Source of the DNA: Gavia stellata
Taxonomy: Eukaryota; Chordata; Aves; Gaviiformes; Gaviidae
Length of the DNA: 64,000 nucleotides
NCBI RefSeq assembly: GCF_030936135.1
Contig: NC_082603.1
Coordinates: forward strand, 34,514,329 to 34,578,328
Reading direction: 5' to 3'
The notes under the pieces are model-generated. The model ran no database searches, was not told the origin of the DNA, and was given only the letters and a program-made list of their open reading frames with translations. The position numbers were made by a program, and so were the translations under genes. Each line of letters starts with the position of its first letter. The first letter of the stretch is position 1. Shown piece by piece: positions 25,427 to 39,019 of the stretch.

Positions 25427-27955
25427 GTAAATTTCTTCTAAAGGCATGTTTTCTTTTTCCCAGTACTTCATGAAAATGAGAATAAACGTTTGGTTTGTCT
25501 TATTTTGTAAGCATCAGCTGGTTTTGCTTTCATTACTCATGGATTTCCTTGGAGTTGTTTGTAGCTCATATAATAAGAAGAAAATAAGCCCTGCACATTT
25601 AAAACCAAACAAACCAAACCCCACGCTTACGAAAGGTTTAGAGGAGTCTTATGCAGAGCATATACCTTACTCTTCTGGCGGGCAGCAGGGAGCGTTCCCA
25701 TACCTTATGGCAGTTCTGTTCTGGATCCCATCTTTGTGCCTCTGCTGTACTTGTATACTTAGAAGTGTTTCAGCATCTCTCCCCACTGTAGTTGCTGAAC
25801 ACCTAATGTGATGATGCATGTGTTATTCCATTACTGCGCTTGCTAATCATCATCATAATCCCCTATTAATTAAACTCCAGTTCCCATTCTCTGGAGAAAT
25901 GTATCAGTTTGTAATGATGGCGTGATAACCGCAGCCTTAATTGTCTTGTTTGTCACAGCTGGGGCTCATCAAAGATGGAAAACCATGCGGAATGTATACG
26001 AAAATACAATGGAGGAACGGAACCTAATAGTTAGTGTATCCTATAGCACTCCTTCAATAAATAAGTGTTTCTTTTACACTCTTAGACCACATGTTGCAAT
26101 GCTTCATAGTCAGTTTGCTTGAGCATGATGCTAGGTCCACTCAGTCCTTGGTGATTTTAATGAAAGCAGGCATCTGAAATCTAATGGGACGCTAGAAAAC
26201 TCTGCTGTACACTTCTTAAATAATAACAAAAAAGTTAAACAGTCTTATAAAGATTGTTAATAAAGGCAGGTTAAGTCAGACCCTCATATAGAAGGCAGAC
26301 TTTCTTTTCTGGAGTTCCTAGGAGTATTTTTGACCTGATTTTGCGCTACGAAAGAGTAGGGTTTGGATCACTGAAGATCTTTAGCATGTTTTTGGAAGCA
26401 TAGCATGCCAAATATTTTAAACTTCTATCTAGGTCATTATGATTTTGATGCCGTAGTAACTTGATGAATCTGCACCAGCATGCCTTATAGCACTTCAGGC
26501 TATAATCAAGGAGTAAAAGTAGCTGTGGACCATCTTGTTTCCTGTCTGGGTGCTTTGTGTGGTTGTGGGATGGATAGCAAGTAGGGAAAGTTGAGAAAAC
26601 TGGTAGTATGCCATTCTCCCATCAGTCTTGTCTTTCCTTCCCGTGTTGAGAGTCCCTGCTGAGAGGTAAAAGAGTAGACAGTACCACAGAGTTGTTTAAT
26701 AGTCTCATGACTATGGAGAACATTACCGGGTTACCAGTTGTCACTCGTGTTTTCACTGAAGTGAGGTAGATCCTTCTATGCTCAGTGCTGGGCGTAGTGG
26801 TAGCTGTTCACAGGGAAAGTGAACCCAGGGATTTGGGGAGGCTGTAAGGTGGGCTTGGAAAGGTCTGAGAAGGGTGGAGGGAGCAGGGCAGAGATCAAAA
26901 TTCAGGAGCAGGTAAAGAAGAGGAACAACGTAGAGGGCTTGCCATAGAATATATCCCTATCACAGTAAACCTCCAGCTTCTACTGGTAGCTCATCACACG
27001 CAATAAAGAAATGTTAGTATTGGACAATTATATTTGACTAGCTAAATTCTCTAAGACCAAAACTGACAACCCTCTCGCAGTGCTATATAATGTGCTTAAG
27101 TAATAAAGCTAAAAAAGATTTTTTTTTTTTCATTTGTAAAAATTTGCTTTCTCTGTTTGGGGATTTGAGGAGGGAAGGATTTTTTTTTCATACTTAATGT
27201 AATATCTGCCTCATAGAGTACCTGAAAAAAATGAAGATTTTACTATTGAGTAGAAGTACTACATTTCTAAATAAGAATAATAAAATAATAAAATAATAAA
27301 TAATAAAATAATAAAAATCTGCTGTGGGAGGATTTCTGCCTTGTGTTTGAGAAGATTGACATCCAGTTCTGAGATTGTGGTGATGTTTTTAAATAAAAAT
27401 CAGTCGAAACTAGAAGAGGAAAAACTGCTTCAACTGAGCAAAACCTTTTTTTGAGACTATTTCTATTAGGAATGCCAGATATGGGGTAGGGTAGCCTAGC
27501 TGGGAGTTCTTCTCACTGAATAGCTCTTGGATAATTCAGGATGTGTCCAAGTCCAGTATTCTTGCCACCTTTCTCTGCCTGGTGATTCATCAAAAAAAGT
27601 GGCAAACCAGTATGTTTGTGCTGTGGAGAGGAATGATACTTAAGATGGATGTTGAGCGGAATGTTCTCTGAAAACGTTCAAAATATGAAAAGTTTAACAT
27701 ATCACCGAATGACCTGGATTATTGAAGTGTTCAATTAGATTAGAATTAGATGTTGAATTTAGCTTATTAGTGAATTTTCAAGTTCATTCATAACTTCATA
27801 AATAACAATGCAGTGGAGTCAGGCTCTGCCGAGATTTCATTGTACAGTTATCTTTTGTGAGAAGCTATGACTGTAGAACAACAATTGAATGTGTTTTATC
27901 CTCACGGAGGAAAACATTTGTTTGCGGAACTTCAGTGCCTTCTCTGTCTTTGCAG
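25427..27955 (+). other. PDE4B: PDE4B1 intron between first and second coding exons
   Basis: GT at 25427 and AG at 27954-27955 bound a 2.5-kb phase-0 intron. Contents are AT-rich, with an AATAA-type microsatellite near 27268-27317 and T runs at about 27119-27130 and 27180-27188. The ORFs at 25446-25811 and 25922-26122 show no recognised domain. Confidence 0.88.
27268..27317. repeat. (AATAAA/AATAAT)n microsatellite
   Basis: Tandem AATAA-type units with small length variation over about 50 bases inside the PDE4B1 intron. Confidence 0.85.
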
Positions 27956-28191
27956 AATGCTCTGGATTACCTGGAGTGTGGGTTGAGTAAGTCCTACAGT
28001 ACTTCCAGCCATGCTCTGGGCATAGACCTCTGGAGAGGAAGAAGATGTTGTTCTGGTAATTTGCAGTTACCACCACTATCCCAAAGACAAACCGAAAAAG
28101 CGAGGACACCTGACAGAGACATCGTCTGTAGACCAACAACTCTCCCGTTGTTGACACCTCCAAGTATTGCAATCACTGCTTACCAAGACTG
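27956..28191 (+). CDS. PDE4B: PDE4B isoform 1, second coding exon
   Basis: This exon has 236 nt (78 codons plus 2 nt), bounded by a CTGTCTTTGCAG acceptor and a GTAGGT donor. The translation begins NALDYLECGLSKSYS and contains the diagnostic PDE4B1 blocks GIDLWRGRRCCSGNLQLPPL, SQRQTEKARTPD and RPTTLPL, then PPSIAIT. These match the unique N-terminal region of mammalian PDE4B1 almost residue for residue. The exon is in phase 0 with the 14-codon exon at 25385. It ends in phase 2 on 'TG', which a C from the common downstream exon would turn into Cys. The last residues (ITAYQD then Cys) are more diverged and look one residue shorter than the mammalian form. Intron read-through would give Trp and then an immediate TAG. 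The encoded region precedes UCR1, which lies outside the window. Confidence 0.97.
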
Positions 28192-30149
28192 GTAGGTTAT
28201 TTGCCTTTGTTATGAATCTCACGTGGTTGCTAGGGGAGTTTTTTAGGGTCTTTTGTTGTTTTCTGGTTTTGAGTGGGGTTTTTTCCCTTTTTTTTTTTTT
28301 TTTGGAAGAGACTAGGTAATTATCGTGTATATACTAATCGGTATTGTTGATGTCTATCAGTTGGTGTGTTGTGGACGTAATTTTACAAAGTGACTGCCTT
28401 CTTTGAAGTTCTACTTCTGTTCACTCTTTTTGTGCATCTTCATGAAACTTTTGTGTCGTAAATTCCAATCTTGGCCACAGGATTTGTGTAACTAGCTTTT
28501 CACCCACAGAAGAATTCGGGATGGTGGTAGAGTCTTCTACAACAGATTGAGGAAAAAGGCTTTAGCTCTCTGGCTATTTTCTGTCCAAGTGTTAGAAGAA
28601 AGGCTTGGAAAAGCATTTGAATGTGATGTTAAGCTCAAGAAAAGTCCCAAAGAAACTATCAGAGAGCTGATTAAAAAGGGGTTGCTAAGAGATGAGTTCC
28701 AAAACAGAAACTGAATGTAAAGTGCCAAAACAAGGAATCTCATATGGAGGGAGGAGAGGAAGACAAAGCCCCGAGTGTTCATGCATTGGAATTGCAATGG
28801 TAGATTTTAATGGCAAAATAAGGTTAGGTGTCCAGCTTGCCATATGAATCTTGAAATGGCATTGCAATGCAGCCTTAAAACCTGCACTCTCAACTTCAGA
28901 TTTCAAGTGTGCTTTAGACTCTAGTTTTTAAGTGCTCCACTCTCAATTTCATTTGCTGGCTGCATGACTTGTTCACATCATCATTTCCAAGTCTGAATCT
29001 GGTTTTAGCGTCTGTTAAGCTCAGCTGGCATTTCAGTTTGCATTTGAACAATTATAGAGGACATCCTAAATTAATTTGTTAGAATCCTTTAAAAAACAGT
29101 TTTCCTACTGAAAATAGGGGTTTTAAACTATACATTTGAAGAGGTGAGATACAGAAATCAAAGAGGAATTAGCAGGGGCTTTGGTTTGATTTTTTGTGTT
29201 TAATTGCTGTGGATAAATTTAACAAAATGAGTTACCTAATTTCAGATGGATTGTGAATTTTGACAATAAGAGGGTTGCTTTACCTTGAAGAGCATTTTAC
29301 GAGTGTTCCCTTTTGTGTATCTGCAGCAATGTGTAATCTTGACTGCAAGAGAATTGAGAGCCTATTCATAAGGTGTGCTTTTAAGAATGAGTTAGTTTTG
29401 ATCTTTGAATACACCTTCATACACAATTTAGGGAAACCCAAGGGTTTGCAATGGATTTATCATTAGTTTCCCTTGTAACACAAGGGGGCATTGCTGCTCC
29501 TCTCTTCCGTTACAGCAGAATCAATGGATGCGTATTGTGTCGCACAACATGTATTTTTCTTGAACAGTATGCCAGTCAAAGAGAAAACACTCACAACTGT
29601 TACTCGGCTTACTGCTATTTCCTTACTGCTGTTAATCTCTTAGAAGTGAGCGGATAGCTTCCGACTTCTCTGTTTTGCTTGAATCTACCGTTTCTGTTTA
29701 CAGCCCTATAGCAAGTTGGGAGTTGCTGGTTAGTGTGACTGCGACGCAGAGTGCTGTTCCACCACGTTGTTACACAGGCATCTTTGCATCCCCCTCACCT
29801 TTCTGACGTGGGCACCGGTTAGATTGACTGCTCTGGCAGCTGGGCAGAAAACTGGTCTAATCTTTCCCGTTTTCTCTTTAAGTCCTAGTCATCAAGGGCT
29901 TTTGAATAGGTTAGCACTGTTCTCCACCCCATGCCATGCAGTTCCTTACCTACGCAATTTCCAGTTGCTTGGGGCCTGACCACACTCTCGGGGAGCAGTC
30001 ATGATTGAGATTTTTTTTGTGTAGGAGCGGTGCAAGTGGGATCTGGTCTCTAAGGTGTTTGGGCTTCTATATCGTGGTTCAGTTCTGCACCAAGTATGCC
30101 CCAAAGGCAGGTTATATTTGTGTAAGTCCGATATGTGCCATTGTGTTGA

Positions 30150-30900
30150 AACAGCTCTGGAATGATATGAGCATTCAGAGACTCAGTGAGTGGGCAATAA
30201 AGTGATAGGAAAATTTCAGTGTAGATAAATACAAAGTGATATATCTGAGCATGAAAGAAGCGTAGCTGCAAAACAATATTACTACTCAGGAGCAAGATCC
30301 TGGGTATAGAATAGAAGTCCAACAGAGTTGCAAGTTCAGTTCTTTTTAATGGTCAGAAAAGCAAATTAATTGTTAAAGATTTGAGGGAAAAGAATAGTGG
30401 GTAAAACGGAGAACATCAGGACGCCATGGTAGGAACCCATTACTTGGTCGAATGTTGAATATAGTGTACAGTTCTGGTCCTGCCTCTCAAAAAAAGGGTA
30501 TAACAGAACTAAAAAGAGTTGAAGGCCTCTAAGATGATCAAACATATGGAATGGCTTCTGCACTGGGATTGACCAAGGAGGCTGGACCTCTTCAGCATAG
30601 AAAAGACAGTTCAGGAAAAGGATAGGACCAAGATCTTGCTAGTGCTACGAAGATGTAGTTGATCTATTGCTAACTGTCCCTTCCAATATGAGAACAAAGG
30701 GCCATCAAATAAATTGGTATGGCAGGCGCGAAGCAAGTGCAAGGAGGTGGTTCCTTATGCAGGTTCTGGTTAACGCTGTGGAACTTTGTGCTGTAGGACA
30801 GTGTAGATGCTAGGAGTTTGAGCAGGCTCAAGGGAAAGCTTAACAGATCCCTGGAGGAGTAATCTGTTGTGATTTCCTTCTGAATATGTAAACCCCATCC
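30150..30900 (+). mobile_element. Old, diverged CR1/L3-type LINE fragment
   Basis: Resembles the 3' part of ORF2 of older CR1-type elements. Recognisable stretches include the segment near 30195-30240 (sequence like GATAAATACAAAGTGAT), TACAGTTCTGGTCCTGCC near 30467-30484, the AAGATGATCAAACATATGGA segment (about 30531-30550), GACCTCTTCAGCATAGAAAA (about 30585-30604) and the CTTAACAGATCCCTGGAGGA region (about 30839-30858). Frames are broken by many indels and no tail repeat is evident. It is much more diverged than the CR1 copies with ATTCTRTG tails. Boundaries are approximate. Confidence 0.75.
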
Positions 30901-31286
30901 CTTGTTCAGCTTCTGAACTCCAAGTTGTTCAGGACTGGGAAGTATTCAAGGGGAAATATCATCTGTGTTTGCCTTTTGTTCCTTTCTGTTCTGTGCTTTT
31001 AATCTCTTGTGGCAGTCAAGATTATGGGCTAGGTGTACCATTGGCCTGACCAGTAAGACCATTCTTATATTACAAGTCTGGTTTTTTTTTCATCTCACTT
31101 TATGGGTATCTTTCCTTGGAGCTTTAATAAAAATGCTTGAGGCCACAGGCAGACAATTAACATGTTTTAAGCAATCAGGGGAAAATAAGGCTTTACATGC
31201 AGGGAGGCTGATGCCATTAAACAGTGTAAGTCTCAGGCTGGGACAGGAAAGAGGATATTGCTTGTGAAAAGAGTATCTAACTCTTA

Positions 31287-31555
31287 GTTCCATAGGATTA
31301 TAGGATAATTCAGGCTGGAAAGGACCTCAGGAGGTTTCTAGTCCAACCCCTTGCTCGCAGTGAGGTCAGACCAGGTTGCTCAGGGGGCTTTATCTAGTTT
31401 GATCTTCAAAACCTCCAAGGATTGAAGGCTTCACATCCTCTTTGGGCAACCTGTTCTGCTGCGTGACTGTCATCAACTTGGAAAAAAGTGTCTGTATGTC
31501 TGGTCAGAATCTCTCTTGATTTGTCTTCTGCCAGTTGTCTTGTGTTTCCTAGCAT
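31287..31555 (-). mobile_element. CR1 LINE 3' end, antisense (copy 4)
   Basis: The left edge has a degenerate tail (CCATAGGATTATAGGATAAT), followed by CAGGCTGGAAAGGACCTCAG and TCTAGTCCAACCCCTTGCTC, typical of an avian CR1 3' UTR in reverse orientation. Further right lies antisense ORF2 C-terminal sequence, diverged, to about 31555. It is a different and older subfamily from copies 1-3. Confidence 0.88.
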
Positions 31556-34500
31556 TTCGGTGGAAGGTAATGGCAGTGTGCTGTTCCTTGGAAGCGTGGT
31601 GTGTATCTTCGTTAGTCCGTAAATCTACCCCATTAATGCAGCATGGAATATTCAGGTTGCACTGCTTTAGGCCCCTAATACTATATCTCTGGGCTATGGA
31701 AATAGTTCACTAAATTTATTCCCTGGGTTTAGCTTCAGGATGCAGAGGTTTCCTGACCTCTGTTTATGTTCCCAAAGGTAGAGAGTCTTGCTACAGCTTG
31801 TACAAGATCACGTTCATGGATATCATTACAGCAGTGGAGTTTGTGAATTGTGCAAAAGGAAACTCTTAACTGAAATTTAAATGTAAATGCCCTTGGTCTA
31901 AGATATTCGGGGTCCGCACAGCTAAAATGCTTAAACGATGTAAGGTCCAGATTTAGGTTTTCTGTAAGGTAAATCATCATACCTCTTATCCAATACAAAT
32001 TGTTTAACATTCACTTAGTGTGGGTTTTTTTTCCTGAGGCTTCATAGAGTTGTAGCTTGGAGACGCTTTCTACAAGACATCATGGGACTCATTCAGAAGT
32101 GTGTAGGTTTACCCAAGCTTTCTGTAATCTGTTTGTGTGCATATGAACCCCCAAAGACAGATGTGAAACACCTCATTATGATGAAATGAAACACGATTCC
32201 TAGAAATAATGTCTTTATTTCCTTTCTCTAGTGTGCATAGCAGCTATCATCTTTTTTTGTAATGCCTGTAAGATTGTTAAAGAGCTTCCTAGTGATATCA
32301 TGATGACGGTTGACTTTTCATGCTGATACACAAGTTCCTCATTACACTGTTATATTTAGTCGATCTTCAGAAATGCATACAAAACTTCTACAAGGGACAT
32401 TGTCTCTTTTACTAGGACAGGTAGGGTGGAAGTGAGGCTTCCCAGGGGCATTTCATACTGAGCAAAGAAGTTACTTCAGTTTGGCGTTTTGTTTCCTATT
32501 TGTGCAAGCCATTGCAGTCTTTGTAGAAATTTATCATCTTAACCAGAAAAACAATAACGAAGTTTCTGGAGGGGCAGGGATAAATCGAAACCCGATCACC
32601 AGAGGGTTGCTCTGAACTGGAAGGTGCAAAAGCTCTGCCTCTTTTGTGGTTATTTCTCTTTTCTCCTGTAACTTGATTAAATCCCTGGGGAAACTCTCAC
32701 TGTGAGTATTTGGGGTGTGCATTCTGCTGAGCCATTTTTCCCAGTTCTTCCATTTCCTGTTAGCACAAAATCTCCGCTATACGCTCATTATTTAACTTTT
32801 TATTGCTCTTGTGCTGGAATACTGTTTCGCGTTCTTCTGGATGGTTTATCTAGGCCCACTCTCATCTCCATTGCTCCAAAGCATTTCACTGTTTGTGCTC
32901 TGTATTGAGCAAAATGCCAAATGGCAAATATCTCTGTTATCAAATGAGATTTCTAAACTAAAATCCAGGAAGAGAGTTGATGTATAATAATATATCTGTG
33001 GTTCTTCCTGGAGCAATTTAGGAGGTGCCACAAATGTGAAATACAATGCTTCCCACTATTACGTATCCATCTTGCACAGCTCTGTATGTTACCAAGTTCT
33101 TCGCAAAACCTTACCTATCAATGGAGAACATAGCCACATTATATTACAGCAGCTTCAGTACTTTCTTTCCTTTGAAAAATATTGTTCGTTCTTGGTTAGT
33201 TGAAATTTGGTTCTATCATCACTGAAATGGTACAAAATTCATCCTGCAACATCAGTGCTGTGGTACAGACTATGCACTAAGAATGCACTGATTGTGGAAA
33301 TTTAGCTGTTCCTGGGATTGCAGTAACTGTGGTTTGAAGAAAAGAATAACAGAGTTCAAATACCGAACACATTATCTGGGAGGGCTAGAGGAAAATAAGG
33401 CTATTCCTTCTGTAAGTAGTTTTTCTGCCGCATTTTTTCAGAAATCACCTTAGATTTAACTTTCAGTGGTAATACAAAAGTAAGAACCGTGAGAGGGTGA
33501 GCCATGACTTACATAAATATTTTAACTTAAGATACATGGGAACCTAACAAATAAAGCTGCTCCTGAGCTTTTTTTTTTTCATTTTTTTATTAGAACTGTT
33601 TTCTTGAGACCGGTGCTGGTCTGAGAAGATCTGTAACCAGCAAAGAAATAGCAGGCAGGCTGACTCCAAAGCAATAATTCTAAGCCAGCTGCAATGTAAT
33701 AATATTTTGTGTGAAAATGGCAAGGCAGTACACATATAAAATAGCTTTCATGAATCATGCAAGGAAAGAGGTATATAGGATATAGATCTTCAAGTGGCAA
33801 TCTGAATGTAGAATTCTTATAAGCTTCTTTTGCACAAATTTTCTCCATGTTTTCATAAATGTTGCTAAAATGTTTTCCACAATCCTGCTCCATATTTTAT
33901 AACTAAAGCTTTGTGAAAATAAATCCAGGCAAGAGGGACGAACGAGGGTGTGAAGAATATATTTGTAGCTACACTTAGAGCATCCAAAATAGTTCTCTTA
34001 CCCTATTTTTTGATACTTACCAGCTCCTGGGTTAGATTTGACGGCTAGCGTCTGATTTACACCATTTCTACACATTTGACTCAGGTCTGTGGACACGTTT
34101 TGACAGTTTTACATCAAGTTCCTATGTTGAAACAAAAATAAGTTCTATGATGAGTCCCAAAGCGTAAGGAAATAAAGGCCTTAAGAATTCTATTAAGAGT
34201 TGATATAGTTAATATTAAATATCGTAAGGAGTGCACTTTTTCAGGGCATAGAGATTCTGTTAAACATTCAGACTATGGTATTAAGTGTTGTATTGAAATG
34301 TGTGTTGCTAATTGTTCGATGCAAAAGCTACCTCGCTCTTCTGCAAGAGTGAAATGAGAACTCATTGGGTTTGAAGGAAGTTGTCTGCTAACAGAGTTGG
34401 TCGCTATTTGAGCCATGTTCTTGCCACTTACTAAAAAAAAAATTAACCATTAGTCTGTCTTTACTTTTTAAGATTTTTCTTTTTTTACAGCATTCGTAAT

Positions 34501-35498
34501 TAACCAGCAAACTCTAGTGTTTTGCGTGTTTGTGAGCTTGGTGTATTATTGCTAGTCATTTGTCACTGACCAGCTCTACAGCTTGTTTTCTTCTGAAAGA
34601 ATTTTATTGTGCAGGTTGGTGGTCAGAATCGAAAAAGAAAATATTAAGGAATTGATCCTATTTTCCATGTCCTTCTGAAAATCTTCCCGAAGTTGGGATA
34701 TACAAAGAAGGACGTGTGAGGACATTACCGCATTCTGAAGTGTGTGTGCATGGTGAGGGCTGGCGCACGTATGTAGCGTCAAATCTATGCTTGTAGTACT
34801 GCACGTTGTTCTCCAGATGGTGATCGTGGGCAGCAAATTAGATGCAACATTAAAACCAAAACAAAACAAAAATTCAGTATAATTTTGGGCAACTGAGTCT
34901 GAGACCAAACCTTCAGCAGAAATGCCGACTTCAGCTAGGGCTGGCTCGTAGCCATCGTGAAGCTGTTAGGCTGGTAGTAATTAATAGAGGGATAGATAGG
35001 GTAAGGTAGAATGATAAAGGCGATGGAGATTTGCATGGAGGATTAAAAAGGGTAATAAAAATGTAGTCACGCCAGTAAACTAAGCAGAAGGTAGTATGCC
35101 CAGTCACTCCCTTACATATTTGAAATCTGTAAATCCCATGGAATGAAAGGAAGTATTTAGGGTAATAGGAAGATTAAGTAGGAACAGTGGGATGAAAACC
35201 AGAATTTCAGAAGGAGTAATGCTGTTTTGGAGAAGTGTGGGGCTTTTTTGTTTTGTTTTTTTAAATGTTGTTTCAGACTGTGGGATAATGCCCTGTGAAA
35301 TAGGTTAAAGTCTTATTTCTTAGATCATTTCAAATTCAACCAGATAAGAACTGAAGAAATATGCTGCAAGCTTGGAGTAGAAAAAAATAGATGAGCTGGC
35401 TTCCCATATGAGGTGAAAAATAAAAACCTGGGAGGAAAAAAAAACCACCTTTAAAAACATGGTTTTTATTTTTATACCTATATTTAAAATTATTTACA

Positions 35499-35552
35499 TC
35501 ACAGAAAGGTTGACGTTGGAAGGGACCTCTGGACATCATCTGGTCCAAAATG
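35499..35552 (-). mobile_element. CR1 LINE 3' terminus, short antisense fragment
   Basis: About 54 bases reading TCACAGAAAGGTTGACGTTG then GGAAGGGACCTCTGGACATC and TGGTCCAA, the reverse of a CR1 3' UTR end. The rest of the element is absent. Confidence 0.82.
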
Positions 35553-37985
35553 TTTATTAGTTATATAAATCACATCAGTTTTTGTAATAAAGCAGGATCA
35601 ATTATTCTGATTGAACATGCTCTCTGTATTTCACAAGCCTCTACCACATTTCGGGGGGGCATTTACTTACCTTGAAAAAGGAGGTCAACTGTATTCGTCA
35701 TCACATCTCATATATTCTATGGGGAGAATAGTTTTTAATTACACCGTGCTGTTTCTGGAAAATCTATATGATAGCTTAGTTTTGAAAATCAGACTTACTA
35801 TGATTTGTCCTAAGTTTCCTAACAATATGCAAGATGTAGAGAGTATTGAAGAGTGTTAGGTCTGGGAACAGTCCTAAAGGATTTCATCTGCTCAGTGATT
35901 CTGTTTGTTTGTTCGTCAGTAGGTAGAATATTATCTGGTACATTTAGGGATGGCTCATTCCTAGTGCTGAACACGGGATTTGGTAGGAGCTTGGAGTGCT
36001 GGGGACTCCTCAGGATAGCCTCTGAAAAGCTGAAAATGTTCTGCTGTACGATAGTTCTTGTATGTACATGTGTACAGGTAGATCATAAAAATTACATAAA
36101 GAAGTTCACTAAGGCTTAAATCTGTTTGGGTTCACCAAGGTGGGAGGTAGGGGCTGCTTGCTTAGTATGGGAAGAGGAAAATGCCTTGATTTTGTTGTCA
36201 TTGTTGCCCCTCCCAGCCTCATTTTAACAGCCCACAAAGACGTGGAGGAAGAAAAGTAGGTAGTGAGATAATTTAGAGCAATGCCTTCTCTAAAATTTTG
36301 CTGCTTTCTCCCTTGGTAAGATGTTTCCACCAGAGAAGATCCCATCTCGACTTGGTTGGGGGGATGGTGGTGCTTCCTGGCCAGGAACTATGTAGAGTAG
36401 AGGATCAGTCAAAGAAAACAAGACTAAACCACGATGCTGTGTCGGCACTCGCGGTTAGCCTGCTCCCCTGGCTCTGCTACGAGAAGGTGGGTTTGTGGGG
36501 GGTCACTGGTGGACCCCCCATCCCCATCTGACATTATGGAACAAATCCTGGAGGGCTGTTCATAAAAATAAATCACAAGAATCCTTCATAATAGGAAAAA
36601 ATGGTGGGCAACCCAAATATATAGGGGTCACCGCTTTCTCATTTTATATCTAGTTGGTACAAATGCAAACCTATCTGAAAAGAAACTGCGGCAGAGATAA
36701 TTTATGCTATCTCTGAGTTATCACTGAAGTTATTTTCTCAGCTAAAAATACACAGATAAGTGTTTTGACTGCCTATATTTAGACATTGTTGCTCTCAGTT
36801 TTTGATGCTCTTGGATCTTCTCAGTTGGAATATTTTTTTATTTTTATGTTTTCAAGAAGGGCTAGGTAGAATAACTGTGATTTATGTGTGGTGTAGTTGG
36901 TATAGAGGAATTTTAAGAAGAAACATAATGTTGGATTAGTCATAGATTTTGAATTAAAAATATAATTATTTTATAAATGTCTTTTTGTAGACAATTTATA
37001 TTTTGGTATTGCATTATAATCTTTTCCTTAGTTTGCATTTATTTGGTTTGTTGGATTTTAGCCTGTTTACGTGCTCAAAATGATAGCATCCCCTTTTTGT
37101 ATGAATTGCAAGGTGAGCCCAGTAATTTCATTGAAGATGATCCTGAAGTTTGGTGCTGCAGGATTTGCCTGGAGATACTAGTCGTTCAAAGCAGAGGTAG
37201 CTGTAGGCACACAAAAAAGGCTTTTAATGATTCAATTATAATTATATACCTCAATCCGGAATGAGATAAGACAGCTTGAAACGTATCTAGAAGGGAAAGA
37301 AATGAGTCACTGTTAATTAGCAAAAGACAATGAAGCTTCTGAAATATTATGTTCAAACTTCATCTTCCCTAGAATATAAAATAAATGGAGATTATGGGAA
37401 TACAGTTGATGTAAAAGGTGAATCAGACAAGAATTTGACACGACTTTCTTGTATCTTTAAACTTCTGACTAATGATAACTTCATCTGAAAGGAAAGCTGA
37501 AACCCAGTTTGCTTTGTAACCTGGAGAACTACCTTCTGGTTCTCAGCTGATCCGGGGCATTAGATATATTTTTGCTCAGTATTACACGTGATGGTGTGTG
37601 GTGGTGGTCCGTTTTGTGCTGCTGTGCAAGCAAAGCAGTTGTTTTAAATTTTGCTGTGAAGGTGTGTGTACCTCTAAAACGCACAACAGAATAAAAGGAA
37701 TTGTTACGTGCATCAAAATGGTCTGTGTCCTTCCCAGCTTTCTTTCCCTGCGTGCTTGCTGGCAGCCGGCAGAGTCGTGCCCCGGCAGCACGGTGACCAG
37801 CGCTGTGTGTGGCATGTGCCTACGTGGTTTTTCAGCGATGCCTGAACTATCGCTGAAGCTCTGGGATACGGTGCAAGAGAAAGTGTCAATCCTGGTGCCA
37901 GCATACCAATCTGGCCATGCCGCATGGCCTGCACACCATCATATGGCCTCTCATGCTTTACACTGCTGTCAAGCAGTGGAGGAGT

Positions 37986-38252
37986 AAGCCACGGAGAACG
38001 AGAGGAAATGGCCTCAAGTTGTGCCAGGGGAGGTACAAACTGGATATTAGGAAAAATGTCTTTCCGGAGAGAGTGGTGAAGCATTGGAAGAGGCTGCCCA
38101 GGGAGGTGGTGGAGTCACCATCCCTGGAGGTGTTCAAGGAAGGTGTGGACGTGGCACTGCGGGACATGGTTTAGTGGGCATGGTGGGGTTGGGGTGGTGG
38201 TTGGACTTGGTGATCTGACAGGTCTTTTCCAACCTTAGTGATTCTGTGATTG
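37986..38252 (+). mobile_element. CR1 LINE 3' end (copy 5)
   Basis: Sense fragment beginning in the [21 protein letters not shown] segment of the ORF2 C-terminus. It continues through [18 protein letters not shown] to the stop near 38174, then the 3' UTR with GGTCTTTTCCAACC and tail unit GATTCTGTGATT. Strongly truncated at the 5' end. It belongs to the same group as copies 1-3 and the 60.5-kb pair. Confidence 0.94.
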
Positions 38253-38929
38253 TATTTGACAAGGGATAGGGGTTTTTTAGGTTGCTCTGGGGCTGGGATG
38301 CTACTTCGCTTTCCAGCATCGTGCCATGCCCATTTAACAGACCACCCGCTTGTGCAGCTCCCGTCCTGCATGTTGTATGTCTGGGAAGCTTAAATGCTTG
38401 GTGATTCCACACACCATGCACTCATCTCCCAGCCAAAATTCAACAAAGTCCACTTATAAATCACGTTTCTAAATACTCGTAACCAAGCTGCTAAATCAGT
38501 TTACTAACAACAATCACTGATCTGCTGTGAGCGGTTCCTCTGATTGGCAAGTCCCCCTTGAGACAGAAGTGCTTCTGTTGTCAGGACAGAATAAACCTAT
38601 TCACTCTGCCAGTGATAAACCCTTCGTCCCTGGGTTCGGTTGTCTTCAGCGGTTGTGGTTAGTGTCAGACCGAGATGCTAGCCTGCCCTTTGTCTCCGGT
38701 GATTGCGGCTGTACCGCGTCCTCTGGGTCTGTGTCTGTCTGAGGAGGCAGCTACTGCCCGACAGCCTTGCGTGATACAGCTTGTGTTTGTGACTCGTGAC
38801 TTCTTCTGTGTCTGGATGTAGGAAGCGCGTCCCTGGATGATTCCTCTTGCTAGTTTTGTGTTTGCCAGAACATCTCCAGGTTAGCTGGAAATCAACTCTT
38901 CCAACTACTGATTAATCTCGATAAATCTA

Positions 38930-39019
38930 GTAGAGGGTGTCCCTGCCCATGGCATGGGGGTTGGAACTAGGTGATCTTTAAGGTCCCTTCTAAGCCAAAG
39001 CATTCTGTGATTCTATGAA
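38930..39019 (+). mobile_element. CR1 LINE 3' terminus, short sense fragment
   Basis: Contains the CR1 3' UTR words TGTCCCTGCCCATGGCATGG and GGTGATCTTTAAGGTCCC, followed by CATTCTGTGATTCTATGA. The 3' UTR sequence marks a different subfamily from copy 5, about 0.7 kb upstream. Confidence 0.9.

Noticed and set aside
36977..37264. 95-codon frame with a hydrophobic N-terminus
   Set aside because: The hydrophobicity comes from T-rich sequence; no known domain, splice sites or neighbours support it.
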